Part shown: positions 1-50,819 of the stretch, one piece after another | Position numbering within the stretch: the stretch's first letter is position 1 | How the letters are laid out: the number at the start of each line of letters is the position of its first letter | From: Monoplex corrugatus | Taxonomy: Eukaryota > Mollusca > Gastropoda > Littorinimorpha > Ranellidae | Assembly: GCA_030674185.1 (NCBI GenBank) | Contig: CM060307.1 | Coordinates: 81,307,135 to 81,371,134 of the forward strand | DNA length: 64,000 bases | Reading direction: 5' to 3' | Translations under genes and position numbers: made by a program | Notes under the pieces: generated by a model | Database searches by the model: none | What the model saw: only the letters and a program-made list of their open reading frames with translations | What the model was told of the DNA's origin: nothing

Positions 1-124
1 TTTTGTATATTGTTTTTCTCCCTGTTGTCGACTTCGGTTGGCAGGGGCAAATCTCTGATCATTAAATTGTTGGTCTGTCACTAACATGTTTCCTTACTAT
101 CTTTGTTTAAAACTTTCTACCACC

Positions 125-430
125 TTCTCTATTCTTCATGGGAAGGGCTTTCTCTATTCTTTATGGGAAAGGCTTTCTCTATTCTTCATGGGAAAGGCTT
201 TCTCTATTCTTCATGGGAAGGGCTTTCTCTATTCTTCATGGGAAGGGCTTTCTCTATTCTTCATGGGAAAGGCTTTCTCTATTCTTCATGGGAAGGGCTT
301 TCTCTATTCTTCATGGGAAAGGCTTTCTCTATTCTTCATGGGAAAGGCTTTCTCTATTCTTCATGGGAAGGGCTTTCTCTATTCTTCATGGGAAAGGCTT
401 TCTCTATTCTTCATGGGAAGGGCTTTCTTT
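125..430. repeat. 25-bp minisatellite, about 12 copies
   Basis: Head-to-tail copies of a 25-base unit read as TTTCTCTATTC, TTCATGGGAA, then A/G GGC; copies differ mainly at one A/G position. The period is not a multiple of three, so all three frames stay open and give spurious repetitive ORFs. It lies in the ATG9 intron that enters the window from the left. The rest of 1-1243 shows no exon that I can recognise. Confidence 0.95.
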
Positions 431-1243
431 CAGTGTTTTCTTTTTTTCTTTTAATGAATGACCTGTGATTGTTCAATCTTTTCTCTCTTGTTCCTTTGAT
501 TACTTTCTAACAAAGACCGCAGCCCAGTCCATTAAAAAATCTGCCATTGTTCCCCTTGACCTACTTTCATGGTGGTACCTAGTCTTTTATTCCTTTGGTG
601 TTTCCCTTTTCGAAACCCCATTCTGCAGCCTTCTGTAGTTAAAAAAAAAAAGGGTGGGTGGGTGGGGAGGATTTCCTGGATTTCCTCCCTATTGTGTACT
701 CCTCTCCTCACTCAAATGAGTATACACCATTGTGTGATGTGGCCCTCTGTGTTCCTCCAGTGCACTGTAACTGTGCTCTGTGCTTTTCCCAAAGGAACAT
801 ATGCTGTTACGAGTCTCTTTTTCCTTGGATTACTACTCCATGCTCTTAGATTACTCATTGTTTGTGGTTCATCAATGCCTATGTCCTACCTTGTGGATCA
901 TACTGTCCTGTGTCAGAGCCACACGTCTTGTTCTCTGGCTCTGTTCAGCTTTTGTTCATGTGCTTGTCTGGAACTCAGGTCTCCTTTTCTGTCTGGTAAC
1001 TCTTTCTCTCTTACAGAGGTTAGCACAGGCCATGGACCACTCAGATTATCCACTCCAAGTGGTCATCAAGGATCAGCCATTGCAGAGATCGTGCAAGATT
1101 TTTTTGAATGAGTGAAAAACTTAGAGTAAATGTATTTTGGGCTATAGCCTTGTTTTATATATTTTTGATCTGATTTCATGTTATTTTTTATCCTTTAGCT
1201 TTTCTGTGGATTTGCACTTACTGCTTTTTTTGTGTGTGTTCAG

Positions 1244-20074
<18,831 letters not shown>

Positions 20075-21407
20075 TGGAGGGAGTATGATGACGAATAGGT
20101 CTTTTTATGTTTTTTTTTAATTATGAATTATTCTGTGTAAATACTTTTTTGCTTCTTCTGAGCTACGGTTGCTTTTTAATACACTTACAATAATGTTGTT
20201 ATTGATTTTTTATCAAACATTTTTAGTGAAACATTTATCATACATGAAACACACTTACCTTGTAGTGTGACACTTTGTGTCTTTACTCTTATTCTCCCAT
20301 CTTCATATTGATTTTTTATGGAATTCCTGTCTGTGTAATATATTTATACTTGTATATATGAAACAGAGCAAACTTTTATGGTTTTATACATACTGTCTGT
20401 GTCGCTTTTTCTTTTTCTCTCTTTCACTTTCATTCCCTTCTTGATATTCAACAAAAAGGTGTACTGAACAAGTGAAAGGATGTTTTAAGCTTGTGATTTT
20501 ATCATTTTGTTTTACTTGATATTTTCTTTTTATGAACAAGGGTCTATGAGATCAAGGTCATCTTTGGGTCTCTTTGTGTGTGGGGTGTGTGTTTGTGTGT
20601 GGGTCTGAGAGTTTGTGTTTAAGTGAAATTGTATCAGCTAGTGTGTTTTGCTTCGTCATGTACAGATTTATACCATTTTGAGTTATGGATCAGTGTTGGC
20701 AGTATGTTTGCATGGAACGGCATGTTCTTCTTTGATGGATTGTTATGTTGTTTTTTGTATTTATGTGAGATGTCATAGATTGGTTGGGTATTGTGGATTT
20801 AATGAAGGATTATTCTTGTCCTTAGAAATACAGACATAATTTTTTTTGTAAACTTAGTGTCTTTTCTCTTTCTGTTGTTGCTTTTCAGTAAGTATTAACT
20901 CTCCCTTTTGGTCATTTCATCTGCTGTGCTTCGGAAGGTTTTACCTGAGATTCTGCAAGAGGAATGTAGGGCATTGCCATTGAGTTTGAAAAACATTCTA
21001 TAGGTTTTGTGGCTTCTTGAAAGTGAAAAGATTGGCAATATTCATTGATGCTGCTGCATAAGAGAGCTTGGTTGTAGACTGCATAATGTTTCCTGTGTAA
21101 TTTTCTGTGTATTTTTTCCTGTAATTTTTTTTCCTGTGTGTCATGTGCTTCCTGGAGTCATATCATTATCTAAATGTTGTGATGTTTTTTCCTCTTGTCC
21201 TTTCCTTTCCTTTTTTTTCTTGTTTCATTTTTTCCCTTTCCTCTGTCATATTTTTTTCATCTTTTTTTCCGTCTGAGAGTGTACTGCAGACTTTGACGTT
21301 AAAAAGTCTCCTGTCTTTTGAAATGCAGAAAGCTTTTTTTTTTGTATTTTCTTGTCTGTATTTTTTTATTTTATTATTACTATTCTTCCCTCTGGTCAGT
21401 TTTTCTG

Positions 21408-21745
21408 GATGGGGGTGGGGGTTTGATAGTCAAGTGGGTTAGACAGTAGACTTCTGATTGAAAGATCTGGGATTGGATGGTCCCCAGGTATCTCCTGCCT
21501 TGTGAGTAAAGGGTGGAGATTTTTCCAGTCTCCCGAGTCAGCATTTGTGCAGCAGACATATGAGTGCCTAAATGCCCTTTGTGTGTATACAGAGAACATC
21601 AAACAAGCATGTTACATGTAAAGATTAAGTCATGCCATTGTCTAGTGACCCGTGGAAACATGAAAACACCCAGCATGCACACCCACAGAAGACAGATTAT
21701 GCAGACTGTGCAGCAACATATTTCTGCACAGTGTAGCCAAAACAA
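21408..21745 (+). mobile_element. tRNA-derived SINE, degenerate
   Basis: The head GTCAAGTGGGTTAGACAGTA, then GATCTGGGATTGGATGG resembles tRNA A and B boxes. The body (GGGTGGAGATTTTTCC, GTCAGCATTTGTGCAG, GAGTGCCTAAATGCCC, ACCCAGCATGCACACCC) is shared with the element at 39640. Confidence 0.7.
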
Positions 21746-22194
21746 AATACATTCACTCATATATAACCAAGAAAAAATCTGAGCACTTGAAAGGAAAAAA
21801 GGTGTCTTTCAAAATTGTGTCATTTATGTTTTTGCCAGGTGGTTTCTTCATCAGCTGCTTCCAGGACTTCTTGCCTTGTCTGTAATATCATATTGGCAGT
21901 GGACAGTGGATGTAATATATATGCTACAAAAATATATTGAACAATTTTTTTCAGTTGTGTAAGGGTAGTTCTTGTCAAATTCAGACATGGTTGAGTGTAA
22001 AATGTGGTCATAAAGGATATGTCATTTCTGTGGCCAAATTTATGGTCAGTTGTCTAGGATAATAGAGTTTCTCATCTGTTAGTTACTTTGTATGTAAGGT
22101 AGTATATGATTGTGTCTGGATTTTGTAACTTGAACAAAAAGCCTACCCGGTTTCGGTTAAATCCAGGGTCACAATCTCAACCCAAGGTCACAAT

Positions 22195-22493
22195 TTAACC
22201 CTTTCATTTCTGATATTATTTGTGCCTCCAGTCATAAAACGGGACATGCACAACAACAACAGATACAGAAAATCATTCAAAGCTCAAAAGTGCCTGAAAG
22301 CACATATATCCTTCAAGAAATATGGTTGTAGATCTCTGACCATTACACTAGTAATAGAACTAACATCAGCAGAGTATCTCATGACCATGCCTAAGAGGTG
22401 CGGTTGGAAGTGAACGAGTTGAAAAAAAAAAGTACCAAATGCAGTAACAGTGTCAGCCATGCCGAGAAATGCATTTGGAAGTGAAAGGGTTAA
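22195..22493. mobile_element. TTAA-bounded MITE, family B copy 1
   Basis: TTAA then CCCTTTCATTTC at the left and GGAAGTGAAAGGG then TTAA at the right, about 299 bases. The right end is locally duplicated: a related TTGGAAGTGAACGAGTTGA lies at about 22404, so the true border could be either. Confidence 0.75.
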
Positions 22494-22736
22494 AAAAAAA
22501 CAGTACAAGTTGCAGCAACAGTGTCAGGAAATGGAAACAGTATCGCCATGCTGTCCTGTATCAGTTGCATTCATTTTTGTCTTGTGAAAGAGCACAACAA
22601 AATATCAAGTTGCCTAATTTCAGTGTATTTGCAGGAAGGACAGTTGATGCTTTACCTCCATGAGCATCTCTTGATCCTTTATCTGTCCCCATCCATTTTT
22701 TTCATTTTCTTCATGTTTGGTGCCACTCCAACTTCA

Positions 22737-22860
22737 AATAAATACAGACTTCTCTGATTATATCAGCTGCCATGTTTGCATGCTTACTGCCCGCTGTTCA
22801 CGGAAAATTCAAGTGAAACTTGTTTATATAAACTGTATATGGTTGTTTTTTTCTAATAAA
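22737..22860 (+). promoter_or_regulatory. ATG9: Candidate ATG9 poly(A) signals
   Basis: AATAAA at 22737-22742 and 22855-22860 are the first canonical signals I found after the ATG9 stop. Usage is unproven. Confidence 0.4.
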
Positions 22861-22880
22861 AGTAGTGCAGCTTGTCACAT

Positions 22881-23131
22881 TTAAGCCTTTCACTTCCAAC
22901 CGCGGAAGTAGCTGCGGTATAGGGGGTCACTGTACTGTAAATTATCCCCCTTGTCCTGGAGTTATCTGTGCTTGGATTGACAGAAAAACATCTGCAATAA
23001 ATAGCCAGTTCATTTTCCTTCAAGAAAATATATAGTTTATTAGATATTAGGTAATTCAGTTATTTTTTATTATTTTTTTTCTAATGTAACCCCTTTTCTT
23101 GCAGAAAAAGTTCCGGAAGTGAAGGGGTTAA
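22881..23131. mobile_element. TTAA-bounded MITE, family B copy 2
   Basis: TTAA then GCCTTTCACTTCC at the left and GGAAGTGAAGGGG then TTAA at the right, 251 bases with an AT-rich interior. The inverted repeats match those of the copy at 22195. Confidence 0.82.
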
Positions 23132-28325
<5,194 letters not shown>

Positions 28326-28337
28326 GTTTTCACATGT

Positions 28338-28413
<76 letters not shown>

Positions 28414-28796
28414 CTTTTCATGCGTTTTTTTTTTTCTAGAGAATTAACTGAAATAGAAGACATTTTTTAAAACGAAAAGGAAGATTTTCAAAATGTCTTG
28501 ACTATTTCCTCCCTTCATTTTTCTCTGTCTCATGTTCCACACCATTTACATGGCATTACACTCCCATTCTGGCTGTCCAACACACTATCCAAGCCAAAAT
28601 TCATTAAGTGGTAGTCCCAGTGCCATGGTGTACCACACCTATCAGTACCAAATTGCTGTGAGGCCACCCATGAGAGAAGGCTTTGCACTGCTGCCGTGTC
28701 ATTTGAGTGCAACAGTGTCTGTTTTGATCCAACACATGTTCTTGACACTATCTGTAATGCACCCAACTGGTGACAATCACTGCTTATTTTAGGAGT

Positions 28797-29035
28797 CAGA
28801 CTGAGTGTTATATAGAACTGATACTGTTGTACGGTTGTGAGGCATGGACAGTCAACACACAAAATCAGAACAAGTTTGAGGTAACTAAAATGTGGTTTCC
28901 AAGAAGAATGTTGAGAGTTCCATGGACAGCAAAGAAAACAAACAAGACAGTCTTGTAGGAGGCAGACACAAGAAGAACAATAATAAACAAGATTAGGAAG
29001 AGACAAGGAACGTTTATGAGACATTTTAGAAACTG
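28797..29035 (+). mobile_element. RTE-like LINE fragment in duplication copy 1
   Basis: Translates to ILLYGCEAWTV, MWFPRRMLRVPWTAKKTN and INKIRKRQGTFMRHF, the same C-terminal region as at 9905-10425, but truncated on both sides. Copy 1 has a stop (TAG) after the KTVL stretch where copy 2 reads on. Confidence 0.85.
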
Positions 29036-29165
29036 CTTTGTAGGACATTTACCCAGTTAATTATTGTAACTGCCGTGTGCTTCTTGATAATCATCACACA
29101 TTCATGTAGGCATTATATGTCTCTATTTTACAAATTTATATCAGGTTACACATTTTCACATGTGT

Positions 29166-29286
<121 letters not shown>

Positions 29287-29689
29287 CACGCAACACATCT
29301 TTTCATGCATATTTTTTTTCTAGAGTATTAACTGAAATAGAGGACATTTTTTAAAACAAAAAGAAAGATTTTCAAAATGTCTTGACTATTTCCTCGCTTC
29401 ATTTTTCTCTGTCTCATGTTCCACACCATTTACATGGCATTACACTCCCACAAAACCATTCTGGCTGTCCAACACACTATCCAAGCCAAAGTTCATTAAG
29501 TGGTAGTCCCAGTGCCATGGTGTACACACCTATCAGTACCAAATTGCTTTGAGGCCACCCATGAGAGAAGGCTTTGCACAGTTGCCGTGTCATTTGAGTG
29601 CAACAGTGCCTGTTTTGATCCAACACATATTCTTGACACTATCTTAATGCACCCAACTGGTGACAATCACTGCTTATTTTAGGAGTCAG

Positions 29690-29925
29690 ACAGTGTTATA
29701 TAGAACCAATACTGTTGTACGGTTGTGAGGCATGGACAGTCAACACACAAAATCAGAACAAGTTTGAGGTAACTAAAATGTGGTTTCCAAGAAGAATGTT
29801 GAGAGTTCCATGGACAGCAAAGAAAACAAACAAGACAGTCTTGAAGGAGGCAGACACAAGAAGAACAATAATAAACAAGATTAGGAAGAGACAAGGAACG
29901 TTTATGAGACATTTTAGAAACTGCT
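29690..29925 (+). mobile_element. RTE-like LINE fragment in duplication copy 2
   Basis: Near-identical partner of 28797-29035, carried by the same tandem duplication rather than inserted independently. Confidence 0.85.
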
Positions 29926-30079
29926 TTGTAGGACATTTACCCAGTTAATTATTGTAACTGCCGTGCGCTTCTTGATAATCATCACACATTCATGTAGGCA
30001 TTATATGTCTCTTTTTTACAAATTTATATCAGGTTACACATTTTCACATGTGTAGCATCACACACACATACACACACAC

Positions 30080-30119
<40 letters not shown>

Positions 30120-30363
30120 ACATCTTTTCATGCATATTTCTTTCTAGAGAATTAACTGAAATAGAGGAATTTTTTTAAAACAAAAAGGAAGATTTTCAAA
30201 ATGTCTTGACTATTTCCTCCCTTCATTTTTCTCTGTCTCATGTTCCACACCACTTACATGGCATTACACTCCCATAAAACCATTACCATTTGTTTGGCAT
30301 CACACTCCCACAAAAACCATTATCATTTTTTGGGATGTATAGCAGTAAACAGTTGCTGGCTCA

Positions 30364-30371
30364 CCGGAAGT
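30364..30371 (+). promoter_or_regulatory. CIR1: ETS-type promoter motif of CIR1
   Basis: CCGGAAGT lies 134 bases before the CIR1 ATG, in the first non-repeat sequence after the tandem duplication. ETS-family sites of this form are common near start sites of housekeeping genes. The start site itself is not visible. Confidence 0.4.
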
Positions 30372-30504
30372 GCTAAGACGGAAATCAGTAGAGTTTGGGC
30401 TGACGATTTGTCAGATCGTTGAAAACAACAGTACTGGATCTTCTAAATCTAGCATCAGAAAATTACTTTCAGTCTAGACTTGTCTTTGACTAAAATCCGC
30501 AGCC

Positions 30505-43954
<13,450 letters not shown>

Positions 43955-45120
43955 AGGCTTAAAAAAAAAAAAAATGAAATGAAGCAGTTGTGGAAATGTG
44001 TAAGAAAACATAAGATCAGGAGAACGGTCTAATTGATGTTTGTACCCCTGTTCAGTGGGATATTAAAAAATGATGTACAGAAGCTGATTTTTATTCTTCT
44101 ATGTTTGGTGAAATAATGAGTGGAAGAGTAAACAAAAGTGGAAAGACATTTCCTTTTTGTCAGTCTGCCATATAAATGAAGCATGGATCAGTCAATAGTT
44201 GTGAATTTTCAATGGGCAAGTGAAAGAAAGTATCAATCGGAGGTACATATTTGATTTTATAAAAAGGGAAGGCAACCAAAAACAACACATATGAATTGAA
44301 ATATATTTAACAGACAATGCAAGATGGGGGCAAACTTTCTGCCAAATGGCCTTTGTCAAGAAGGGAGGTCAGGACATACAGATGTACAACAGAGGACTCT
44401 ATACTTACCTTTTATGTCCTGTACTCATTTGAAAATCAATTTGAATTGCCATTGCATGGCTGGTTAAGATTTCAGCCACATTTTTTGGACTTTATGACCG
44501 ACTTTTGAGTGAGTTGTATGTTAGCACTATTTAACCAGTTTTCAGATTTAATGATGGACTTTTGAGTGAGTTGTCTGTTAGCACTAAATCTGTGAAATAA
44601 TCTTTGTTACATTTGTTTATTGGAGTAGGGGAGGGGTAAAGCGATGAAGTGCAAGGGACCTGTAGGGTCCTGTATCTTTTTTTCATCATGATTTACAGTT
44701 TTATGAGTTACAATTCACATGTTAGAGAATGACATATATCAAAACTGCACTGATACTTCTCTACAGAGTTGTAGTAATTACTACTGTGATAAATGTTCCG
44801 TTAGTTGAATATACAGAACATTGTAGATCATGATGAAGTTTAAGTTGTGGTATATCTGTTGTGAGTATGTCAGATTGAGTGGACTAGACCAGTATTTGGG
44901 TCACAGAGATGACATCAACCATTTCAGAAAATGTGCATGAAACTGGAACAGATTTCAGTCATTCGTAATCAGTTTGTTATAACTAGAGGACTAAACCAGT
45001 ATTTGGGTCACAAAGATATCAGCCATCTCAGAAAATGTGCATGAAACTGGAGCAGATTTCAGTCATTCGTAATCAGTTTATTATACTATGAAAATGTAGC
45101 CCCATGTAAAATAAATATGA
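43955..45120 (+). other. CIR1: Probable CIR1 3' UTR
   Basis: AT-rich sequence after the CIR1 TGA to a canonical AATAAA at 45110-45115. It contains a ~107-bp tandem duplication (about 44885-45090; the anchor CCAGTATTTGGGTCACA recurs at 44889 and 44996) and a smaller duplicated GACTTTTGAGTGAGTTGT near 44500-44580. Confidence 0.55.
45110..45115 (+). promoter_or_regulatory. CIR1: Candidate CIR1 poly(A) signal
   Basis: AATAAA about 1.15 kb after the stop. Usage is not shown. Confidence 0.4.
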
Positions 45121-46155
45121 TTTAAATTTGAAGGGTCTTTGCGGCATCCCAGTCTGTGACAAGGTCCGTGCCACTTGGGGTCCAACCGCCAAGCCAAGAA
45201 ATCTATTTTGTTGCAGGGCATGGCAATCTTCTTAGAATCTTTTTCATGCATAAGAGTCTTAACATCTGCATTCTGGACAGTTGTTGGGAGGCATTTGTTT
45301 GGAGTCTTCCTCGTTATGAAGGTCAATCGCCACAAATTTGAAGGGCAGGAGTCATCATAATATAATGGAAAAAAGTTTTTTGTTTTTTTTTAGGAACGAA
45401 TGTTTTTAATTGTAAAAAAAATTAGCACAGTTTCGAATGCAATAGCATTGTTGTGGAATGAGTGGTATTACTTTTCAGACAGTAGGTGCTGAAAAACATG
45501 GCTTATATGAGTATGTGTGATGTGTACTTGCAATGTTCATGCTTAGACTGTGAAGAAATCTGTTGTTGATTCATAAGAAAGGGTTTTTGTTTAAATGTGT
45601 GATGTGTTCATCTTGACAACTGGTGTGCATTCTTTTGTAGTCACTCTCGCTCAAGTCAACAAATCACTGATATGTACACTGTACATGCCATAAGCACTGT
45701 ATTGTATTAAGTCAATCAGCTTCTGCTCAACATTGTATTGCATCTTTGTCCAGAATACAGTCATGTACATGAATACTAACAGTTGAAAAGTAGAGCAGAA
45801 ACATTTTGAAGAAAATGAATCACAGTCTAAATCGTTCAGCATGGCCCTTTTCTTTTTTTGTATGTATGCTATTTTAGATAGTGTAAATGAATTATCAAAT
45901 GATGAACAGATGAAACAACAGTTCTCTTCTCTATTTTAGAAACACACACACACACACGTATATATACTCATGCAGAACGAAAATCAGTGTTCCACATCTT
46001 GTAAAATAGTCTCTAGTATATGTCATGTACAGGAACAAAATCAGAGGTATGAATACTTTCCAGGATACAAACACACTTATATACATAAACACATGTGTAT
46101 ACACACACAATATTATATATATATATATATATATACTAACAAACACACCACACAC

Positions 46156-46190
<35 letters not shown>

Positions 46191-46611
46191 TTATATATAT
46201 GTATATATTATGTATATATATATATTATATGTATTGACAGGTATGTATGTGTGTGTAGATAATATACACGTTCAGCTAAGGGATGGGCACTGATTTGTCC
46301 TACTGCTTGTAAACTTTGATAAGTGTTCGATGAAAGAAAAACGACAAATTTTTGTCATTGTTTTGTTCTTGTTGCTGCTGATGAATTACCCATATGCCAA
46401 CCACCCAAAGTGTTCAATAATTATGATGTCAAGGACAGCTACTGTTGAAGATGGTTGTTTGACCTTGTCTCCCTTTATAGAAGAAATCTATAATGCGTAT
46501 CTTTTTCCTTATCTGCGTGGAACTAATAACCCATAGGAAAATATTGTACTGGGACAGGAAACGTGTAAAACTTGAAGAAGAACCTCAAATTTCTTTTAAT
46601 TTGCATAACTC

Positions 46612-46744
46612 GACCCTATGACTCCCGCACCCTATTCAACGACAACAGCCGGAAGCTGGTGTGGATAGGGTGAGGGAGTCAAAGGGTTAAGTTTTTGCTT
46701 TAGTAGCATGATTGACAAGACAGGATGCTAGTGGACAGGGTTAA
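46612..46744. mobile_element. TTAA-type composite MITE, family A copy 5 (left side deleted)
   Basis: CCCTATGACTCCCGCACCC, then GGAAGCTGGTGTGGATAGGG, GGGAGTCAAAGGGTTAAG, and right outer arm with GTTTTTGCTTTAGTAGCATG. The middle hairpin has lost its left arm. Confidence 0.72.
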
Positions 46745-49700
46745 AATGGCTTAGTAAGGCAAAGCAAAAATTCACTTGTTTCATGAAATATGAAGAAGAG
46801 TCACCATGGCAATTTTCTGTGTGTACACAATGATTTCAAATGTTCACTTTGCCTCTTATGTTGTTTAAAATAAGTTTACTTATAATAACAAAATTAATTG
46901 ATTTGTTTCTTGTACCTTTATATGGCTAATTTTCTCTTAGTGAAGTCATGAATTTTTGCTTAGCTGACATGAGAATATTTTCACAGCTAAACTTTGATGC
47001 TTATGATCCAGCTTTTGTTTTTAAGAGGATTGAATAACCCTCACTATTTTCCAGAAGAGGTATTTTAAGGATGTGGAACACCAAAAGTCATGAAAATATC
47101 TTTGTCTCCATGTTCTCAAAGGTCCGTGTCCTAAACAACATCATGAATGAATAGTTCTAATAGATTTGAATCCACTATCGTAACTCCATGTTCACCATAT
47201 ATTCTTGGACATTTTCCAGAGCATTTTCTACTGTCAACAAGACTGACCATGCTCAACATTCACTCATCAGACTCAGCTATAAAACGCTACATGAATAAAT
47301 ATACTACTGCACACATCATTCACCTCCCTTTCTCTCCATTGTACATGTATGATTAAAGAAGTAAACATTACAGTGCACAGTGACTACGCTTCATATTAAC
47401 CTTGATTGTTTTCTGGGTTTTAAGATAATGGAGAGTTCTATGACTGTAGTCACTGAGGAGTCAGTGCTGAATGCAGGCGCTTCATTATTGCTTTACTTTC
47501 TCAAACTCAAAAGGAAGTAATGTATTGTTTACCGTTAGGTAAACGAGACAGGTCACACAAGATATAGCGACCTAGGCTTGACACTTCATACAGTAGAACC
47601 GGAAGGATGGAGCTCTTCCATGATTTTCAAGTCTCTTTTGAACAACCAAACAGATAGTCCATGAAGGAATTAGCATGCAGCAGAGTGATGTAATGTTAAT
47701 AGATATTGATATTTGAACCACTGGAAATGAATACATAGCCACATGTACACATACAGGCACACACAGCTAATCAAATGTGTATTCAATGATTAAATCCACC
47801 CTTGCAGAATCAAACACATCTAATCCACAATGTCTAGCAACATGTTAAGTACCTGTATCTATGCACATTACGGAAAGAGTGAACTCACATACAGTGTATA
47901 TTTGTGCCCAGATATTCAGCATTATTGCCTTCTTCAAGGGGTCACTTTATAACAGACAACATAGTAGACATGACTGACCAACTATACTTTTCATGACAGG
48001 ATTTTCAGATATTATGCCAACAACAAAATAACAGCACTGAATCAAAATTATTATGCTTCCTTTGTCATTCCAGAATGTTTGGTTTTCCTCTGTATGATTC
48101 ACGAAATCAGAGAAACATGTGAAAATCTCACTAGAAACATATGAATCAAGATGAAATATGCACACTACTTTGAAATCACATTTAACAGTCAAAAAAACAA
48201 AAAAAATTGGCAGGCAAATAAACCAAAAATGCTTTTCAAGCAATGAACCTGTCATGCTTACTTTTTTTTCTTCTTGAGTGTAGTATGTTGCTCTCTCTTT
48301 GTTTCGCACAATAATTGGTTCATGGAAATAACATCCTAAGTAGAATCAAAACATTAAGCTAAGTACACAAAAGAGATGAGATAACATTCACTACTAAGAT
48401 GTGTGATGTATTACTGATGTTATGGCATCATATATCAAACTAATGTTATGTTGCAATTTGTCAAATGATTACCAACTAGGGAAGAAAAGAGGACAAAAGC
48501 CAACACAGATTACAACTCCAGTCATACAGAAAGTACCTGTAACAAAATTATGGCACATGTCAAAATACACTGGACAGCAACTCTTACAAGTCAGTGGTCT
48601 CAAGTGGAGATTGGTCATGCTGTAACAGGGATTTTAACACCCCATTTGGTACTCTCACACACACTACCTGGAGTTCTTGGCATCCTCATACACCATATTC
48701 TACTCTGTCTCTCTCAACATACATGAAGTAAGTAGTATCAACATGCATAAACAAATAGGATCATGTCTTATGTCATAACATGTGCCAATTGGTCACCTTA
48801 ATGATGCAAGCTTAGTTACCAAGATTTCAAGTAGGCCTACATATATGCTATCATTATGGACCTGCCGAAAGTGTGATTGTCAAGCAAAATAGTTTACAAT
48901 TTTTTTCATTTAGTTTGACGAATCTGTCATAGTTTTCAGTACCGAAATTATGTTTCCTGATCAAGATGAATTATAATTTTTACATCAGTTTGATTAACTG
49001 TTGATAGCTAGTTTTCAGTACAGCATCACACTTTTGTACGGACGAGAAGAAAGTGTGTGGAATTAAAGTAAAGAAGTCCAGAGAAGTTTTCTAGACTGCT
49101 TGCTAGCCAGGTCTTGTGGACTGCTCCTCAACCATCAACAGTCTTTCTTCTTTTTTTCTTTTTTCTTTTCTTTTTTTCCCCGTAGTCTCCTTCAAAGGCT
49201 TCTGTTTTGTTTTCTTTGTATTTTACACCAGAAGGTTTACTCTGTCGAGTAAAAGTTTGATTTTGTCTCCTTTTTGTTCTAACTTTTTCAAGGGAGGCAA
49301 TCTTTGCTTTCCTTCTAGTGGGGCTGTAATGATATACTTGGGCTGTAATGATAACTTGCCTTAATTGACAATATGGTCCTTACAATGACTTTTTAGCTTA
49401 AGGTATGTCTATGCCAGTCAGATCAGTTCTTAATTTTGTTGTGTTTGAGTCACTTGTCACAATGACAACTTCTCAAAAAGCATCTATATGAAACAGATGA
49501 TGAAGAAAAGGAATCAAGTTTTGACAGATAATGGCAAAAAGCAGTAGCTAGTTTATGAAGAAACGTTTCAGCCAGAGTACCAGAAGCTGGTCAAGTATCT
49601 GTGACCATCAAAACAGGGTAAACACTCATGTTTTTCTCCATGGGCAAAGCAGACTTATCAGGTTTACATGGAAGCAGAAAATACTATTGAAAAATATGGG

Positions 49701-50099
49701 AGACAACACAGCCAGTAGAACTGACTGTACATGTAATTCAAACATTTAAGATTATGCAGAGAGCAAGAGGACAACTCAAATTTTCCTGTGTCATGTTACA
49801 TGTGTGCAAGCATGCACACACACACACGCACGCACACACAAGCTCATACTGAACAAACACACAGGGCATGCAATACACACATTATGTTAAAAACAAAGTA
49901 CAAATAAACAGTATGCCCCATTTGTTTTGGCAATGCTTATTTGGCAGGTGAAACTTATGTTCAACTTTTTCAATCAATTCTTTTGGGAGATGACCACATG
50001 CGGTCTAAAGAACACTGAAATAGCAAACACTTTGCCCAACATGTTTCAACACTCTTGTCTGTACACACAAAGTGTACTGTAAAAACCTAACATATCGAA

Positions 50100-50178
50100 A
50101 ACACACACACACACACACACAGAGGCAGGCAGACCGACAGACCTCTCTCTCTCACACACACACACACACTACATACAC

Positions 50179-50230
<52 letters not shown>
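50100..50230. repeat. (CA)n microsatellite
   Basis: Short CA block, a CAGGCAGACCGACAGACC patch, CT repeats, then about 28 CA units. Confidence 0.93.
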
Positions 50231-50231
<1 letters not shown>

Positions 50232-50435
50232 GAAAAATGCAAAAGCAAACAACAACCCACCTCCTCTGACAACCAACCTCCCTAAAAATATACCCCGAAC
50301 TACAACAAAATCCACCACCACTACAAATAACAAAACCAGTACACAGAAATATTGGCAGCATCATCACAAAAGGACAGATAATCATGCTTGCTTAATCATG
50401 CCTGCTCCTACGAGGTTCAAAGTCCATTATCCTTT

Positions 50436-50441
50436 TTTATT
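50436..50441 (-). promoter_or_regulatory. Possible poly(A) signal of the minus-strand gene
   Basis: AATAAA on the minus strand, about 2.55 kb after the TGA at 52992-52994. It is one of several possible sites and the choice is speculative. Confidence 0.2.
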
Positions 50442-50819
50442 TTTTCCTTCACCATGAATCACTTGGCAGGGAATTCTTTTTCTGAAGGTATTTTATATAA
50501 ACTCTTACACTTTTGACATTTTAAAGGGTGCATTAATTCTGTTCAATTAGCACGATGCACCTGTTTTTCTGTACCCCCCCCCCCCTGTATTTGGCAAACA
50601 CTACCCAACCAGACATTCACCAGACACCATGATTGTTCCAAGATGTGTATAAGTGGGTTGTTGACAGACTGAACTGAAAACGTCCTTTCCACGTTCTTAA
50701 CCTGAAAATATGTCGTCCTACCTTTGTCTCTCTATACCTCCCTCCCCTCACCTTACACTTTTAACCTTCTTATTCTGCAAACCCCTTATGGTGACGTATT
50801 TACAGTGAGCTCCCATATT

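Larger units (their letters stand above)
20075..22870 (+). other. ATG9: Probable ATG9 3' UTR
   Basis: From the TGA to the first canonical AATAAA signals (22737-22742 and 22855-22860) there is AT-rich sequence without splice-site-like structure or conserved ORF. It contains a SINE and a TTAA MITE. A long 3' UTR is inferred only from the absence of an earlier AATAAA. Confidence 0.5.
45121..50430. other. Gene-poor stretch
   Basis: AT-rich DNA with a (TA)n/(CA)n patch at about 46100-46235 and the MITE remnant at 46612. No ORF here has recognisable protein motifs. Part of the right side may be 3' UTR of the minus-strand gene. Confidence 0.5.

Noticed and set aside
86..468. Three overlapping repetitive ORFs
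   Set aside because: They are the three frames of the 25-bp minisatellite; no start or splice context and no known protein.
569..1111. 180-residue plus-strand ORF before ATG9 exon 1244
   Set aside because: Sequence is pyrimidine-rich, has no family motif, and does not fit ATG9 upstream of exon 1244; probably intronic.
28530..29048. 172-residue minus-strand ORF
   Set aside because: It runs antisense through a dead RTE fragment within a duplicated repeat; no family recognised, and the second copy is broken.
45081..45335. 84-residue minus-strand ORF with MWRLTF... start
   Set aside because: No motif or splice context; a neighbouring frame looks equally open, so it is probably chance or an old repeat.
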